This document shows, piece after piece, positions 7,901 through 16,194 of a stretch of 32,990 nt of DNA. The notes below the pieces were generated by a model. The model was given only the letters and a program-made list of their open reading frames with translations, was not told the origin of the DNA and did not search any database. Position numbers and translations under genes: made by a program. Positions within the stretch are counted from its first letter, which is position 1, and each line of letters begins with the position of its first letter. The stretch is from Prosthecobacter debontii (lineage in GTDB: Bacteria > Verrucomicrobiota > Verrucomicrobiia > Chthoniobacterales > Chthoniobacteraceae): contig CAMAUI010000047.1 of assembly GCA_945861385.1 (NCBI GenBank), positions 1-32,990 on the forward strand, in the 5' to 3' direction.

Positions 7901-8362
7901 TTAATTTCCGTGATCCCCGTTTGCGGATGCGCAGGCGTTGGCGATGCGCTCCAGGTCGCGCAGGAATCCCTGGCGCCGCGTCCCTGGCAGGGCGTTGAGG
8001 ATGGAGGCCTGGAGTTCCGCGGCCGTCTTGAGCGCGTCCCGAAAAACACGGCGGCCCTCCGGTTTTATCCGGACGCGGCGGGCGCGCCTGTCGCTTTCAT
8101 GTGTGTGGCGCGAGATCAGGCCGGCGATTTCCATGCGCCTGAGGATCGAGGTGATCGTATTCGGGTCGCTCGCCATCAAGTCGGTGAGGGCTTGCTGGGT
8201 GAGGCCGCGCGCGTCGCCCTCGATGAGCCAGCGGAGGATGCTGAACTGATCGGGCGTGATGCCGAGATGCGCGATGCGGTGGCGGAAGGTCTGGTTGAGC
8301 GAGTACCACGCGCGCCGCAGCAATGGCGGAAGTCGTCGTTGTGGTTCTTTGTTGCCCGGCAT
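7901..8362 (-). CDS. MarR family transcriptional regulator
   Basis: A 153-residue protein. The winged helix-turn-helix spans about residues 35-105: ITPDQFSILRWLIEG, then LTQQALTDLMASDPNTITSILRRMEIAGLI as the recognition region, then the wing RHTHESDRRARRVRIKPEG with the family's D-R-x-x-R pattern. Flanking N- and C-terminal helices would form the dimer interface. MarR proteins are dimeric, usually repress, and commonly bind phenolic or other aromatic acids or respond to oxidation. It is transcribed away from the PQQ-propeller unit across a 167-bp region that holds a perfect palindrome at 8436..8459, the expected kind of MarR operator. Control of both itself and the divergent operon is therefore likely. 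The start is ATG 8362. Confidence 0.92.
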   Translation of the reverse strand: MPGNKEPQRRLPPLLRRAWYSLNQTFRHRIAHLGITPDQFSILRWLIEGDARGLTQQALTDLMASDPNTITSILRRMEIAGLISRHTHESDRRARRVRIKPEGRRVFRDALKTAAELQASILNALPGTRRQGFLRDLERIANACASANGDHGN

Positions 8363-8435
8363 GGCACGGGAACAAACAGCATCGCGGCGCGAACCGCAAG
8401 GCCGGGCCTGCCCTGCCAGGACGAGAGGCGCCGGG

Positions 8436-8459
8436 AATTGCTACGTGTAAGTAGCAATT
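8436..8459. promoter_or_regulatory. Perfect 9+6+9 palindrome, probable MarR operator
   Basis: Arms AATTGCTAC and GTAGCAATT are exact reverse complements separated by GTGTAA. The site lies 74 bp before the MarR start (minus strand) and 71 bp before the PQQ-propeller start (plus strand), almost exactly midway. Size and symmetry fit a MarR dimer site. It is AT-rich in a very GC-rich setting and overlaps a TTGACT candidate -35 box for the plus-strand operon, so binding would block transcription. Confidence 0.75.
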
Positions 8460-8486
8460 GACTCCCCTCCGGTCGCTGAATACGAC
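8458..8486 (+). promoter_or_regulatory. Candidate promoter of the PQQ-propeller/MFS/ANL unit
   Basis: TTGACT at 8458-8463 matches the -35 consensus at 5 of 6 bases. After a 17-bp spacer follows TACGAC at 8481-8486, a weak -10 (3 of 6). The -35 box overlaps the right arm of the palindrome. The weak -10 makes this tentative. Confidence 0.4.
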
Positions 8487-8529
8487 CGTTGCAGCGCGCT
8501 CCCCGGTTCGCCAAAAATCTGACACTGCC

Positions 8530-11037
8530 ATGAAAATCCGTCTCGCTCCGCTCATCGCGCTCGCCGTTGCGTGTACCATCTGTCCCGCGCAGGCCGCGAA
8601 AAAGCCGGGCAAGGCGCAGCAGCCGGCGTCTCCTGTGGCAAAGCCTGCCGGCTGGTTCCATTGGCGCGGCCCTGCGCAAAACGGCACTTCGCCGGAGACC
8701 GGACTGCCGGAGAAAGTGGACGCAGCGAAGGCGCTGTGGACGGCGGATTTTCCCGGCCAGGGCGCGCCGGTCATCGCGAACGGAAAGCTCTACATCAATG
8801 GCTACATCGGCGACGGCGCGAATCTGCGCGAGGGCGTGAGCTGCTTCGATGCGGAGACGGGCAGGCTGCTTTGGCGGCATCTGGAAAACGATTTCCTCAG
8901 CGACATCATCTATCTGCGCTACGCCACGAATTCGCCGACGATTGATCCCGAGACCGGCAACGTCTTCGTGCAGGGCACGCAGGGCGTCCTCACGTGCCTC
9001 ACCGCGGGAGGCAAGGTCGTGTGGCAGCACTCGCTGATGGAGGAGTATGGGCGGCTCACGTTTCCAAATTCGCGCACAGCGACGCCGGTGATTGACCGCG
9101 AGCTGGTCATTACCCGCGGCATCACGAGCGGGTGGGGCGCGAACGGAGCGGCTGGAGATCGCATCCTGGCTTTTGACAAAAAGACCGGCGAACTTGTGTG
9201 GCTCAGCACGCCCGCGGACAGGCCGCAGGACAACACGTTCTCGCCGCTGCAACTCTCGTGGCTGGATGGCAGGCGCGTGTTTTTCACCGCGTGCGGCGAC
9301 AGCAGCGTGGCGTGCGTGAACGCGCGCACGGGCGACCCGCTGTTCCGCTTCCCCGCGGCAAAGGCGGGCGCGAAGGGCGGCATCAACGCCGGCGTGTTGC
9401 GCTACAAGGACACGCTCCTCATCTCGCACGAGTCGGAAAACGTGGACACGAGCGAAGTGGGGCGCACCTCCGCGTATCGCCTGCCGAAAGCCGACGAGCA
9501 GCCGAAGGCCGTCGTGCCCTCGACGAATCCCGTGCCGCCGGGCATGCGCATCTTTTCGCCGAAGGAACTCGAGCTGTGGCGCAACCCGCTCGGCAATCTC
9601 GCGTCCTCGCCATGCCTCGTGGGCGACACGCTCTACGAAGTGAGTGGCACAGGCGAACTCGCCGCGGTGAACGCCGACACGGGCGAGGTGAAGTGGAAAA
9701 TGAAACTTGGCGCGGAGCAGCGGCAGTCCTCGCCGTTCTTCGCGGATGGAAAGCTCTACGTGGCATTTTACATCGCAGGCGGCGACCCCGCGGCGGATGA
9801 GGGCGATGGCGGGGACGGCGAGCTGTATGTCTTCAAGCCGGGCGAGAAAGACGCCGGGCTGCTCTCGAAGACAAAGCTCAAGGGCCGCTGTTTCGGCTCG
9901 CCCGTCGCCTACAACGGCAAGCTCTACATCCAGACGGACAAGAAGCTCTACGCATTTGGAAAGAAGGGCGACAACGCGGGTGCGAAGAATGTCGCGTGGA
10001 CGGATGACGGCTGGCCTGACGCCACGAAGACCGCGGCTCCCGCGAAGCTCCAGATCATCCCGAACGAGGTGCTGCTGCGCCCTGGGCAGAGCGCGCGGGT
10101 GCGCGTGCGTGGACTTGATGCGAACGGCTTTACTGCCAGCGAGAGCGTGGACCTGAAAGAGTTGAAAATTGACACCTACATCCCGCCGACCGCGCTCGTG
10201 CGCGCGACAATGAACGGCACGTTTGACGATGCGGGCACGCTCACCGCCGATGCGATTCCCGCCGGCAGCGCGGGCGCGTTCCAAGCCGTGCTCATCGCGG
10301 ATGAAAAAGTGAATGGCACCATGCGCGGCAAGGTGCTGCCGGATCTCCCGATCAAAGTGGATTTTGAAACCGCCGAGCTGAAGGAGACCACCGGCCCCGG
10401 GATTGGCAGCGAGGTGAAGCCGCTCCCGCCCGCCGAGCCTGGCAAGCCGCCGACACCGCCGGGGCCGACGAATTGGAACGTCGTCGAGCCACCCACCGCG
10501 TTTGCGTATCCGCCGCTCGCGTGGAATGGCGCGCGCTTCCGCTTCGAGGTGCGCGAGGCGCCCGGTGGCGGCAAGGCGCTCTGCAAGACGATTGACAATA
10601 AACTGTTTCAGCGCGGCCAGGTTTTCATCGGCCATCCCGACATGAAAAACTACACCATCGAGGCCGATGTGATGAGCGAGGGCAACAAGCGCAAGATGTC
10701 CGACATCGGCCTCATCAACCAGCGCTACCTCGTGCTCATCCGCTCGAACGCGCGTGAGATCGAACTCAGCAGCAACCTCGAGCGCATCAAGGAGACCAAG
10801 CCCTTCACCATGACGCCGAACGAATGGCACCGCCTGAAAGTGCGCGTGGATATGGCGAAGGACGGCAGCGGCGTGGTGAAGGCGAAGGCGTGGAAAAAAG
10901 CCGACCCCGAGCCCGGGGCCTGGACGATCGAATTCAAGCACGATGCCGCGCACACGCACGGGGCGCCCGGTTTTTTCTCGCTCACGCCGCAGGAACAGCG
11001 CGCGTGGATTGACAACATTTCCGTCACCGCGAACTGA
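8530..11037 (+). CDS. Secreted PQQ-like beta-propeller protein with C-terminal Ig-like and LamG-like regions
   Basis: An 835-residue protein starting at ATG 8530 (MKIRLAPLIALAVACTICPAQA), a signal peptide with a cut after AQA. Residues about 45-495 form a beta-propeller of the PQQ/BamB type: WFHWRGPAQNGTSPETGLP opens it, and blades carry repeats such as GRLLWRHL, GKVVWQHS, GELVWLST and GEVKWKMK. Next comes an Ig-like stretch (LQIIPNEVLLRPGQSARVRV), a Pro-rich linker (PPAEPGKPPTPPGPT), then a jelly-roll LamG/DUF1080-like domain (VFIGHPDMKNYTIEADVMSE). Such proteins are common in PVC bacteria; whether PQQ is bound is unknown, and many members act as scaffolds or bind sugar. It heads a four-gene unit facing the MarR regulator. 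An in-frame ATG-less extension to 8458 would destroy the signal peptide position. Confidence 0.88.
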   Translation: MKIRLAPLIALAVACTICPAQAAKKPGKAQQPASPVAKPAGWFHWRGPAQNGTSPETGLPEKVDAAKALWTADFPGQGAPVIANGKLYINGYIGDGANLREGVSCFDAETGRLLWRHLENDFLSDIIYLRYATNSPTIDPETGNVFVQGTQGVLTCLTAGGKVVWQHSLMEEYGRLTFPNSRTATPVIDRELVITRGITSGWGANGAAGDRILAFDKKTGELVWLSTPADRPQDNTFSPLQLSWLDGRRVFFTACGDSSVACVNARTGDPLFRFPAAKAGAKGGINAGVLRYKDTLLISHESENVDTSEVGRTSAYRLPKADEQPKAVVPSTNPVPPGMRIFSPKELELWRNPLGNLASSPCLVGDTLYEVSGTGELAAVNADTGEVKWKMKLGAEQRQSSPFFADGKLYVAFYIAGGDPAADEGDGGDGELYVFKPGEKDAGLLSKTKLKGRCFGSPVAYNGKLYIQTDKKLYAFGKKGDNAGAKNVAWTDDGWPDATKTAAPAKLQIIPNEVLLRPGQSARVRVRGLDANGFTASESVDLKELKIDTYIPPTALVRATMNGTFDDAGTLTADAIPAGSAGAFQAVLIADEKVNGTMRGKVLPDLPIKVDFETAELKETTGPGIGSEVKPLPPAEPGKPPTPPGPTNWNVVEPPTAFAYPPLAWNGARFRFEVREAPGGGKALCKTIDNKLFQRGQVFIGHPDMKNYTIEADVMSEGNKRKMSDIGLINQRYLVLIRSNAREIELSSNLERIKETKPFTMTPNEWHRLKVRVDMAKDGSGVVKAKAWKKADPEPGAWTIEFKHDAAHTHGAPGFFSLTPQEQRAWIDNISVTAN

Positions 11038-11073
11038 CGCGCGGCGACTGGCAGACTCACACACCAAAATACC

Positions 11074-12657
11074 ATGAACATCCGCACTCTCACCGCAGCC
11101 GCGATTGCCGGCATCTCACTGACCACTGCGCTGCGCGCGGACGACTGGCCCGCGTGGGGCGGCTCCGATCCGGGGCGGAACATGTTCTCTCCCGCGACGG
11201 GGATTCCGGCGGAGTTCAAGCCCGGCGAATTCAAAAAGAACAGCGAGGAAATCAACATGGCGACGACGAAGAACGTGCGCTGGATCGCCAAGCTGGGCTC
11301 GCAGACTTACGGGAACACTGTCGTCGCCAAGGGCACGGTGTATATCGGCACGAACAACGCCGGCGCTCGCGATCCGCGTTTCAAGGACGACAAATCCGTG
11401 CTGCTCGCGCTGGATGAAAAATCCGGGGACCTGAAATGGCAGTTCACCGTGCCCAAGCTCGCGAGCGGGAAGGTGAATGACTGGGAATATCTCGGCTACC
11501 TCAGCGCGCCGTTTGTGGATGGGAACACGCTCTATTCCGTGTCGAGCCGCTGCGAAGTCGTGGCGCTGGATGCAGGCGGACAGCTCAACGGGAACGACGG
11601 TACGTTCAAGGACGAGGGAAGCTACATGCCGGGCCCGGGTAAACCGAAAGTCGAGGTGACCTCAAGGGATGCGGACATCCTTTGGCGCTACGACATGATG
11701 GATGAACTCGGCGTCTTCCCGCACAACGCGGCGAACAGTTCGCCACTCGTGCTGGATGGGCGGATCTACGTCTGCACCAGCAACGGCCAGGACTGGTCGC
11801 ACGTGAACATCCCGGCGCCGAATTCACCGAGCTTCATCGTGCTCGACAAGACGACCGGCGCATTGCTCGGCGAGGATGACGCAAAGATCGGCCCGCGCAT
11901 TTTCCACGGCCAGTGGACTTCCCCGAGCGCGGGGAAGGTGGACGGGAAGTGGCAGGTGTTTTTCGGCGGTGGAGACGGGGTTCTCTACGGCTTCGACGCC
12001 GTGCCGCAGAAGGGCGCGGACGGCGGGGTGTTCAAGATGCTGTGGAAACTCGACTGCGTGCCGCCGGAGTACAAAAAGGACAAGAAGACCGGCAAGCCCT
12101 TCAAATATCCCGCACCCGAGGGGCCGAGCGAGATCATCGCGACGCCGGTCTTCTACAAGGACAGGATCTATGTCGCGGTCGGCCAGGATCCGGAGCACGG
12201 CGAGGGCGTGGGGCGGCTCGTGTGCGTGAATCCGAAAGGGAAGAAGGGCGACATCACCGCGGACAAATCGGCGGTGGTGTGGGACTTCAAGGAAATCCAC
12301 CGCAGCATCAGCACCGTGGCGATTGATCCGACGAACGACCTGCTGTTCGTCGGCGATTACAGCGGGTTCGTTTTCTGCCTGGACGCGAACACCGGAAAGA
12401 AAATGTGGCAGCACGACATGCAGGCGCACATTTGGGGCAACGCGTTCGTCGTGGACGGCAAGGTTTACATCGGCGACGAGGACGGCGACTTGCTCGTCTT
12501 CGCTTCGGCGAAGGAGAAAAAGGTGCTCAACGAAGTGAATATGGGCGCCCCGATCCTTGCCACGCCGGTCGTCGCAAACGGCACGCTGTTCATCAATACG
12601 CAGACGCATCTTTACGCCATCGCGAACGACGCGAAGCCTGAGGGGAACCAGAAATAG
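11074..12657 (+). CDS. Secreted PQQ-like beta-propeller protein, second paralogue
   Basis: A 527-residue protein with a signal peptide (MNIRTLTAAAIAGISLTTALRAD, cut after LRA). The whole mature part is one propeller: it opens with DWPAWGGSDPGRNMFSPATG and has blades such as SGDLKWQFTVP, DADILWRYDMM, AVVWDFKEIH and TGKKMWQHDMQAHIWGNAFV, closing with LFINTQTHLYAIAN. The opening block and the KNVRWIAKLGSQTYGN segment differ from the first propeller, so it belongs to another subfamily and is not a recent tandem copy. It lies 36 bp after the first propeller gene and 24 bp before the transporter gene. A periplasmic role is likely, either as a quinoprotein-like dehydrogenase or as a binding protein. 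Catalytic calcium and Asp residues were not identified with confidence. Confidence 0.87.
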   Translation: MNIRTLTAAAIAGISLTTALRADDWPAWGGSDPGRNMFSPATGIPAEFKPGEFKKNSEEINMATTKNVRWIAKLGSQTYGNTVVAKGTVYIGTNNAGARDPRFKDDKSVLLALDEKSGDLKWQFTVPKLASGKVNDWEYLGYLSAPFVDGNTLYSVSSRCEVVALDAGGQLNGNDGTFKDEGSYMPGPGKPKVEVTSRDADILWRYDMMDELGVFPHNAANSSPLVLDGRIYVCTSNGQDWSHVNIPAPNSPSFIVLDKTTGALLGEDDAKIGPRIFHGQWTSPSAGKVDGKWQVFFGGGDGVLYGFDAVPQKGADGGVFKMLWKLDCVPPEYKKDKKTGKPFKYPAPEGPSEIIATPVFYKDRIYVAVGQDPEHGEGVGRLVCVNPKGKKGDITADKSAVVWDFKEIHRSISTVAIDPTNDLLFVGDYSGFVFCLDANTGKKMWQHDMQAHIWGNAFVVDGKVYIGDEDGDLLVFASAKEKKVLNEVNMGAPILATPVVANGTLFINTQTHLYAIANDAKPEGNQK

Positions 12658-12681
12658 CCCGGGCACCCCGCCTTCCGACCC

Positions 12682-14169
12682 ATGCAAATCACCCGTACTC
12701 AGTGGCTGATCCTCGTCATCGCCGCGATCGGCTTCGCGTTCGACATCTACGAACTGCTGATGCTGCCCCTCATCATCAAGCCGGCGATGGCGTCGCTCAG
12801 CCAGCCGATCATCGAGCAGCTCGTCGCGGGCGGCATGGCGCGGGAGGCGGCGATGGCTCTCTACCTGCCGGGCGGTGAGCGCTACGTGGAATGGGCGCGC
12901 ACGTTGTTTTTCGTGCCCGCGATAGCCGGTGGCGTGTTTGGATTGCTGGGCGGTTATTTGACGGACCTGTTCGGCCGGCGGCGTATTCTCACGTTCAGCA
13001 TTCTGCTTTACGCCTTCGCCGCGTGCGCGGCGGGATTCGCCACGAGTCTGCCCCAGCTCCTGGTCTTCCGCTGCCTCGTGTTCATCGGCGTCTGCGTCGA
13101 GTTTGTCGCGGCGGTTGCGTGGCTTGCGGAGATTTTCAAGGAGCCGGCGATGCGTGAAAAGGCTCTTGGCTACACGCAGGCATTCTCTTCGCTGGGCGGC
13201 TTGCTCGTCGCGGCGGCCAACATCGTGGCTGCGAAGTGGGCGCTCGATCTTCCCGCCATTCACGGCACTCACGAGGCGTGGCGCTACACGCTGATTTCCG
13301 GCGTCATTCCTGCAATCCCGCTGCTGATCATCCGCCCGTTTTTGCCCGAGTCGCCCGCATGGAAGGCAAAACGTGAGGCGGGTTCGCTGCGCCGCCCCAG
13401 CATCGCGGAACTCTTCGGCCCCGCCCTGCGCAAGACGACCATCCTCACCACCCTCGTCTTCGCGGCCAGCTACGGCATTGCGTTTGGTGCCATCCAGCAG
13501 CTCCCGCAAGTCATCGGTGCGCGCGCCATCGGCACGCCCGTCGAGTCCGGGCACGCCGGAGTCATCGCCGTGGCAAAGACCGCCGTGGGCAAGGCCGCGG
13601 GCGAGGCGAAGGCCGCAGGCAGGGAGCTGACGCCGGCGCAAAAGCGCAGTGTCGGTGGCAACGCGAGCGATGCGGAGGTGGCGAACGTCACATTCTGGCA
13701 GGAGATCGGCGGCCTCAGCGGGCGGTTCGTGTTTGCGATGATCGCAGTGGTGATCATCTCTCGCCGAAATTTGTTCCGAATTTTCCAGATACCGTCGCTC
13801 CTTTTTGTGCCGCTGCTTTTCTGGTGGATCTCCACTCAGCTCGGAAACGCCGACAGCCTTACGATGGTCAAGGCCGGCATCTTCGTTGCCGGGTTCCTCG
13901 TCATTGCGCAGTTCAGCTTCTGGGGGAACTACATCCCTCTCGTGTTTCCGCTGCATCTCCGTGGCACGGGTGAGAGCTTCGCCGCGAACATCGGTGGCCG
14001 CGTGCTGGGCACCGCCGCCGCATGGATCACCATTACACTCTCCGCATCCGACAAGCCCGATCCGGCGAAAATCGCCATCGTGGGCGCGTGCGTTGCCGGC
14101 GGTTACGCGCTGATCGGCGCGATCCTCACGCAGTTCCTGCCGGAGCCGGGACACGACGCGGAAGCGTAA
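12682..14169 (+). CDS. MFS transporter with two long periplasmic insertions
   Basis: A 495-residue inner-membrane protein of about 12 helices. It starts ITRTQWLILVIAAIGFAFDIYELLM. The family signature in the loop after helix 2 is GGYLTDLFGRRRIL (residues 90-103), and a second block is RPFLPESPAWKAKRE before the central loop. The organisation resembles sugar-porter or aromatic-acid:H+ symporters. Two insertions are unusual: residues about 35-70 between helices 1 and 2 (IIEQLVAGGMAREAAMALYL), and residues about 275-336 in the second half, rich in Ala and Lys (KTAVGKAAGEAKAAGRELTP). Both should face the periplasm. It sits between the propeller genes and the adenylation-domain gene, 24 bp and 10 bp away, suggesting it imports or exports their shared substrate. 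Confidence 0.87.
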   Translation: MQITRTQWLILVIAAIGFAFDIYELLMLPLIIKPAMASLSQPIIEQLVAGGMAREAAMALYLPGGERYVEWARTLFFVPAIAGGVFGLLGGYLTDLFGRRRILTFSILLYAFAACAAGFATSLPQLLVFRCLVFIGVCVEFVAAVAWLAEIFKEPAMREKALGYTQAFSSLGGLLVAAANIVAAKWALDLPAIHGTHEAWRYTLISGVIPAIPLLIIRPFLPESPAWKAKREAGSLRRPSIAELFGPALRKTTILTTLVFAASYGIAFGAIQQLPQVIGARAIGTPVESGHAGVIAVAKTAVGKAAGEAKAAGRELTPAQKRSVGGNASDAEVANVTFWQEIGGLSGRFVFAMIAVVIISRRNLFRIFQIPSLLFVPLLFWWISTQLGNADSLTMVKAGIFVAGFLVIAQFSFWGNYIPLVFPLHLRGTGESFAANIGGRVLGTAAAWITITLSASDKPDPAKIAIVGACVAGGYALIGAILTQFLPEPGHDAEA

Positions 14170-14179
14170 TTTTTTCAAT

Positions 14180-15256
14180 ATGTCAGCATCCACCTCACCT
14201 TCAGCCGAGCAGGCACGCGAACATCTCGAGGCGCACTTGCGCGAAATCATCCACTGGCACTTTTCGCCGGAAACCGGATGCCCGTTCTGGCTGGAGTGGG
14301 CGTCCAAGAATTTCGATCCACGGAAGGAGATCCGGAGCTTCGCCGACATGACGAAGTTCCCGCACTTCGAGGACGAATGGCTGCGCGATCTTCAGCCCGA
14401 GGTGTGGGTGCCGGCGAAATTCAAAGGCAAACCTTTCAACATTTTCGAGACGGGCGGCACGACCGGCATGCCAAAGCAGCGCATCGGCTGGGAGGACTAC
14501 AAGACGGACTACTCGGAGTTCTCCGAGAAGATTTCCGACGAGCATTTCCCGCGCGGCGGCGCGTGGCTGATGATGGGGCCGACCGGCCCGCGGCGGCTGC
14601 GGCTTGCCATCGAGCATCTCGCGCATGTGCGCGGCTCATCGTGCTACTTCATTGATCTCGATCCGCGCTTCGTGAAGAAGCTGATCGCGAACAAGCAGTT
14701 CGACGTGGCGAAGCAATACATGGCGCACGTCGTGGATCAGGCCGCGATCATCCTGAAGCACCGCAAAGTCAGCGGTCTCTTCACCACGCCGAAGCTCCTC
14801 GAGGCGCTCGCGGAGAAGGTGGGCATCTTCGAGGCCGGCATCCGTGGCGTGTTCTGCGGCGGCACGACGATGCTCCCGCAATACGTGCGCTTCATCGTCG
14901 AGGAAGTGCTGGAAAATCGCGTCGGCTTTTACCCCACCTACGGCAACACGCTCATGGGCCTCGCCGCCAGCGTGCCGCTCACGAAGGAGGACAATTTCTC
15001 CATCACCTACTACGCCCCCCAACCGCGCGCCGTGCTGCGCGTCGTGGATCCGAAGGACACGGAAAAGACCGTGGACTACGACACGTGGGGCCGCGTGGAG
15101 CTGACGACGATGACGAAGGAGTTCTTCATGCCGCGCTTCCTCGAGCGCGACGAGGCCCTGCGCCGCCGCCCGCGCGCGCCCTACGCATGGGACGGCGTCG
15201 CAGAAGTGCGGCCGTTTGGCGCGATGGAGAAGACGATCGTCGAAGGCGTTTACTAA
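14180..15256 (+). CDS. Stand-alone ANL adenylation domain, EhpF/PaaK-like acid-activating enzyme
   Basis: A 358-residue protein of the adenylate-forming (ANL) superfamily. The phosphate-binding loop is ETGGTTGMPK (residues 90-99), the aromatic A5-like motif is YPTYGNT (251-257), and GRVELT (about 304-309) sits where the ribose-binding region is expected. The usual ANL enzyme has over 500 residues including a mobile C-terminal domain; that domain is missing here. The closest idea is EhpF, the griseoluteate-activating enzyme of phenazine biosynthesis, or the phenylacetate-CoA ligase/LuxE branch. The reaction would be ATP-dependent activation of a carboxylic, probably aromatic, acid to an acyl-AMP; the acceptor is unknown. 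It is the last gene of the propeller/MFS unit, 10 bp after the transporter. No phenazine core genes are in view, so the substrate is unknown. Confidence 0.75.
   Translation: MSASTSPSAEQAREHLEAHLREIIHWHFSPETGCPFWLEWASKNFDPRKEIRSFADMTKFPHFEDEWLRDLQPEVWVPAKFKGKPFNIFETGGTTGMPKQRIGWEDYKTDYSEFSEKISDEHFPRGGAWLMMGPTGPRRLRLAIEHLAHVRGSSCYFIDLDPRFVKKLIANKQFDVAKQYMAHVVDQAAIILKHRKVSGLFTTPKLLEALAEKVGIFEAGIRGVFCGGTTMLPQYVRFIVEEVLENRVGFYPTYGNTLMGLAASVPLTKEDNFSITYYAPQPRAVLRVVDPKDTEKTVDYDTWGRVELTTMTKEFFMPRFLERDEALRRRPRAPYAWDGVAEVRPFGAMEKTIVEGVY
15236..15255 (+). repeat. 20-bp direct repeat, copy 1 (end of the ANL gene)
   Basis: The sequence ATCGTCGAAGGCGTTTACTA encodes the last residues IVEGVY and the first two bases of the stop codon of the ANL gene. 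An exact copy in the same orientation occurs at 19344..19363 at the end of the broken efp gene, again in the frame IVEGVY-stop. Confidence 0.85.
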
Positions 15257-15288
15257 AGGCGCGGCATTCGACGGCAGTCGCGGGTGAG

Positions 15289-16170
15289 TCAGAGCGATCG
15301 CACGAATTTCCGCGCCAGCTCCATGCACATCTGCGCCGGAGCTGCCACGCGACCGTGTGTGAACATCCCGTACACGAGCTGCGGGAATCCTCCGAGCTTC
15401 AGTGCGCGGAGGCCGCGGGGAATCGCGTGCCCCGGCAGCTCCACGGTGAGCCCGGCGCCGAATCCCTGCGCCACATAGGCCTCCACGAGGTCGAGCACCG
15501 GTGCTTCGATGCGCACGTCCCACTTGCGCCGCCGCTTCCTCAGCTCGGCGTGAAATGCATCCGTCAGTTCATCCCCCGGCGGTGGGGCGATGAGCGGAAG
15601 TCCGCCGCCCGCCGCTTCATTCACCGCGGCGGCGGCATTGGAAAATGGTGCGTCATTTTCCACGAGCAGCATCATCGGCAGCTTCACGAGCGGCTCGAAC
15701 TGCAATCCCTCCGCGTGCCGCCGCTCATGGAGCGCAAAGGCGATATCCACCTGGTGCTCCCGCAGCAGGCGGGCGGCGGCGGCGGGCGTGGCCTCGCGCA
15801 GGCTGAGTCGCAAGCCCGGCACGCGCTGTTCCAGTTCGCGCAGCAGCGGGGGAAAGTAGTCGCGCAGCACGCCCGCCGTCGCCGCCAGGCGGAGCTGCGC
15901 GCCGGATGCGCCCTGCACGTTCTTCGCAAGCTGCGGGAGTCCGCCAAAGAAGGGCGCGATGAACTCAAAAACTTCCCGTCCGACCGGCGTGATGCTGAAT
16001 GGCCGGCGGTGGAAAAGCTTCGCGCCGACCGCGTCCTCCAGTTGCGCGACTTGGGAGCTCACAGCGGGCTGCTGGATGCCGTAGGGGATAAGCTTCAGCG
16101 CGGGCGTGATGCCGCCCGCACGGGCGACGTAGTAGAAGAGTTCGAGGTGATGGACATTCAGAGCAGGCAT
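15289..16170 (-). CDS. LysR family transcriptional regulator
   Basis: A 293-residue protein starting at the minus-strand ATG 16170 (MPALNVHHLELFYYVARAGG). Residues 5-65 are the LysR helix-turn-helix, with GIQQPAVSSQVAQLEDAVGAKLFHRRP as recognition helix and wing. Residues about 90-290 are the periplasmic-binding-fold effector domain (LRLAATAGVLRDYFPPLLRELEQ, ARLLREHQVDIAFAL). An earlier in-frame ATG at 16485 would overlap the divergent DUF2339 gene and adds only Arg-rich noise. It converges on the ANL gene with a 32-bp gap and diverges from the DUF2339 gene with an 81-bp gap holding a T-N11-A palindrome. Its target could be itself, the DUF2339 gene or the ANL unit; the sequence supports the first two best. 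Confidence 0.9.
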   Translation of the reverse strand: MPALNVHHLELFYYVARAGGITPALKLIPYGIQQPAVSSQVAQLEDAVGAKLFHRRPFSITPVGREVFEFIAPFFGGLPQLAKNVQGASGAQLRLAATAGVLRDYFPPLLRELEQRVPGLRLSLREATPAAAARLLREHQVDIAFALHERRHAEGLQFEPLVKLPMMLLVENDAPFSNAAAAVNEAAGGGLPLIAPPPGDELTDAFHAELRKRRRKWDVRIEAPVLDLVEAYVAQGFGAGLTVELPGHAIPRGLRALKLGGFPQLVYGMFTHGRVAAPAQMCMELARKFVRSL

Positions 16171-16179
16171 CGTCTGTGT

Positions 16180-16194
16180 ATTGAGTATCTCAAT
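16180..16194. promoter_or_regulatory. LysR-type T-N11-A palindrome
   Basis: ATTGAGTATCTCAAT is a perfect 6+3+6 palindrome and contains the LysR consensus form T-N11-A. It begins 10 bp upstream of the LysR start codon and 58 bp before the divergent DUF2339 start. Its closeness to the LysR ATG suggests autorepression, with possible control of the divergent gene. Confidence 0.6.

Noticed and set aside
8176..11067. A 963-codon open frame on the minus strand opposite the first propeller gene
   Set aside because: Its translation is Arg/Ala/His-rich with no domain, and the plus strand encodes a clear secreted propeller with signal peptide. It is a GC-bias shadow.
8530..12657. The two propeller genes as a recent tandem duplication
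   Set aside because: Their opening blocks, lengths and C-terminal domains differ clearly; they are distant paralogues.
11824..14349. An 841-codon open frame on the minus strand opposite the second propeller, MFS and ANL genes
   Set aside because: It spans three recognisable plus-strand genes and translates to low-complexity charged sequence; it is a shadow.
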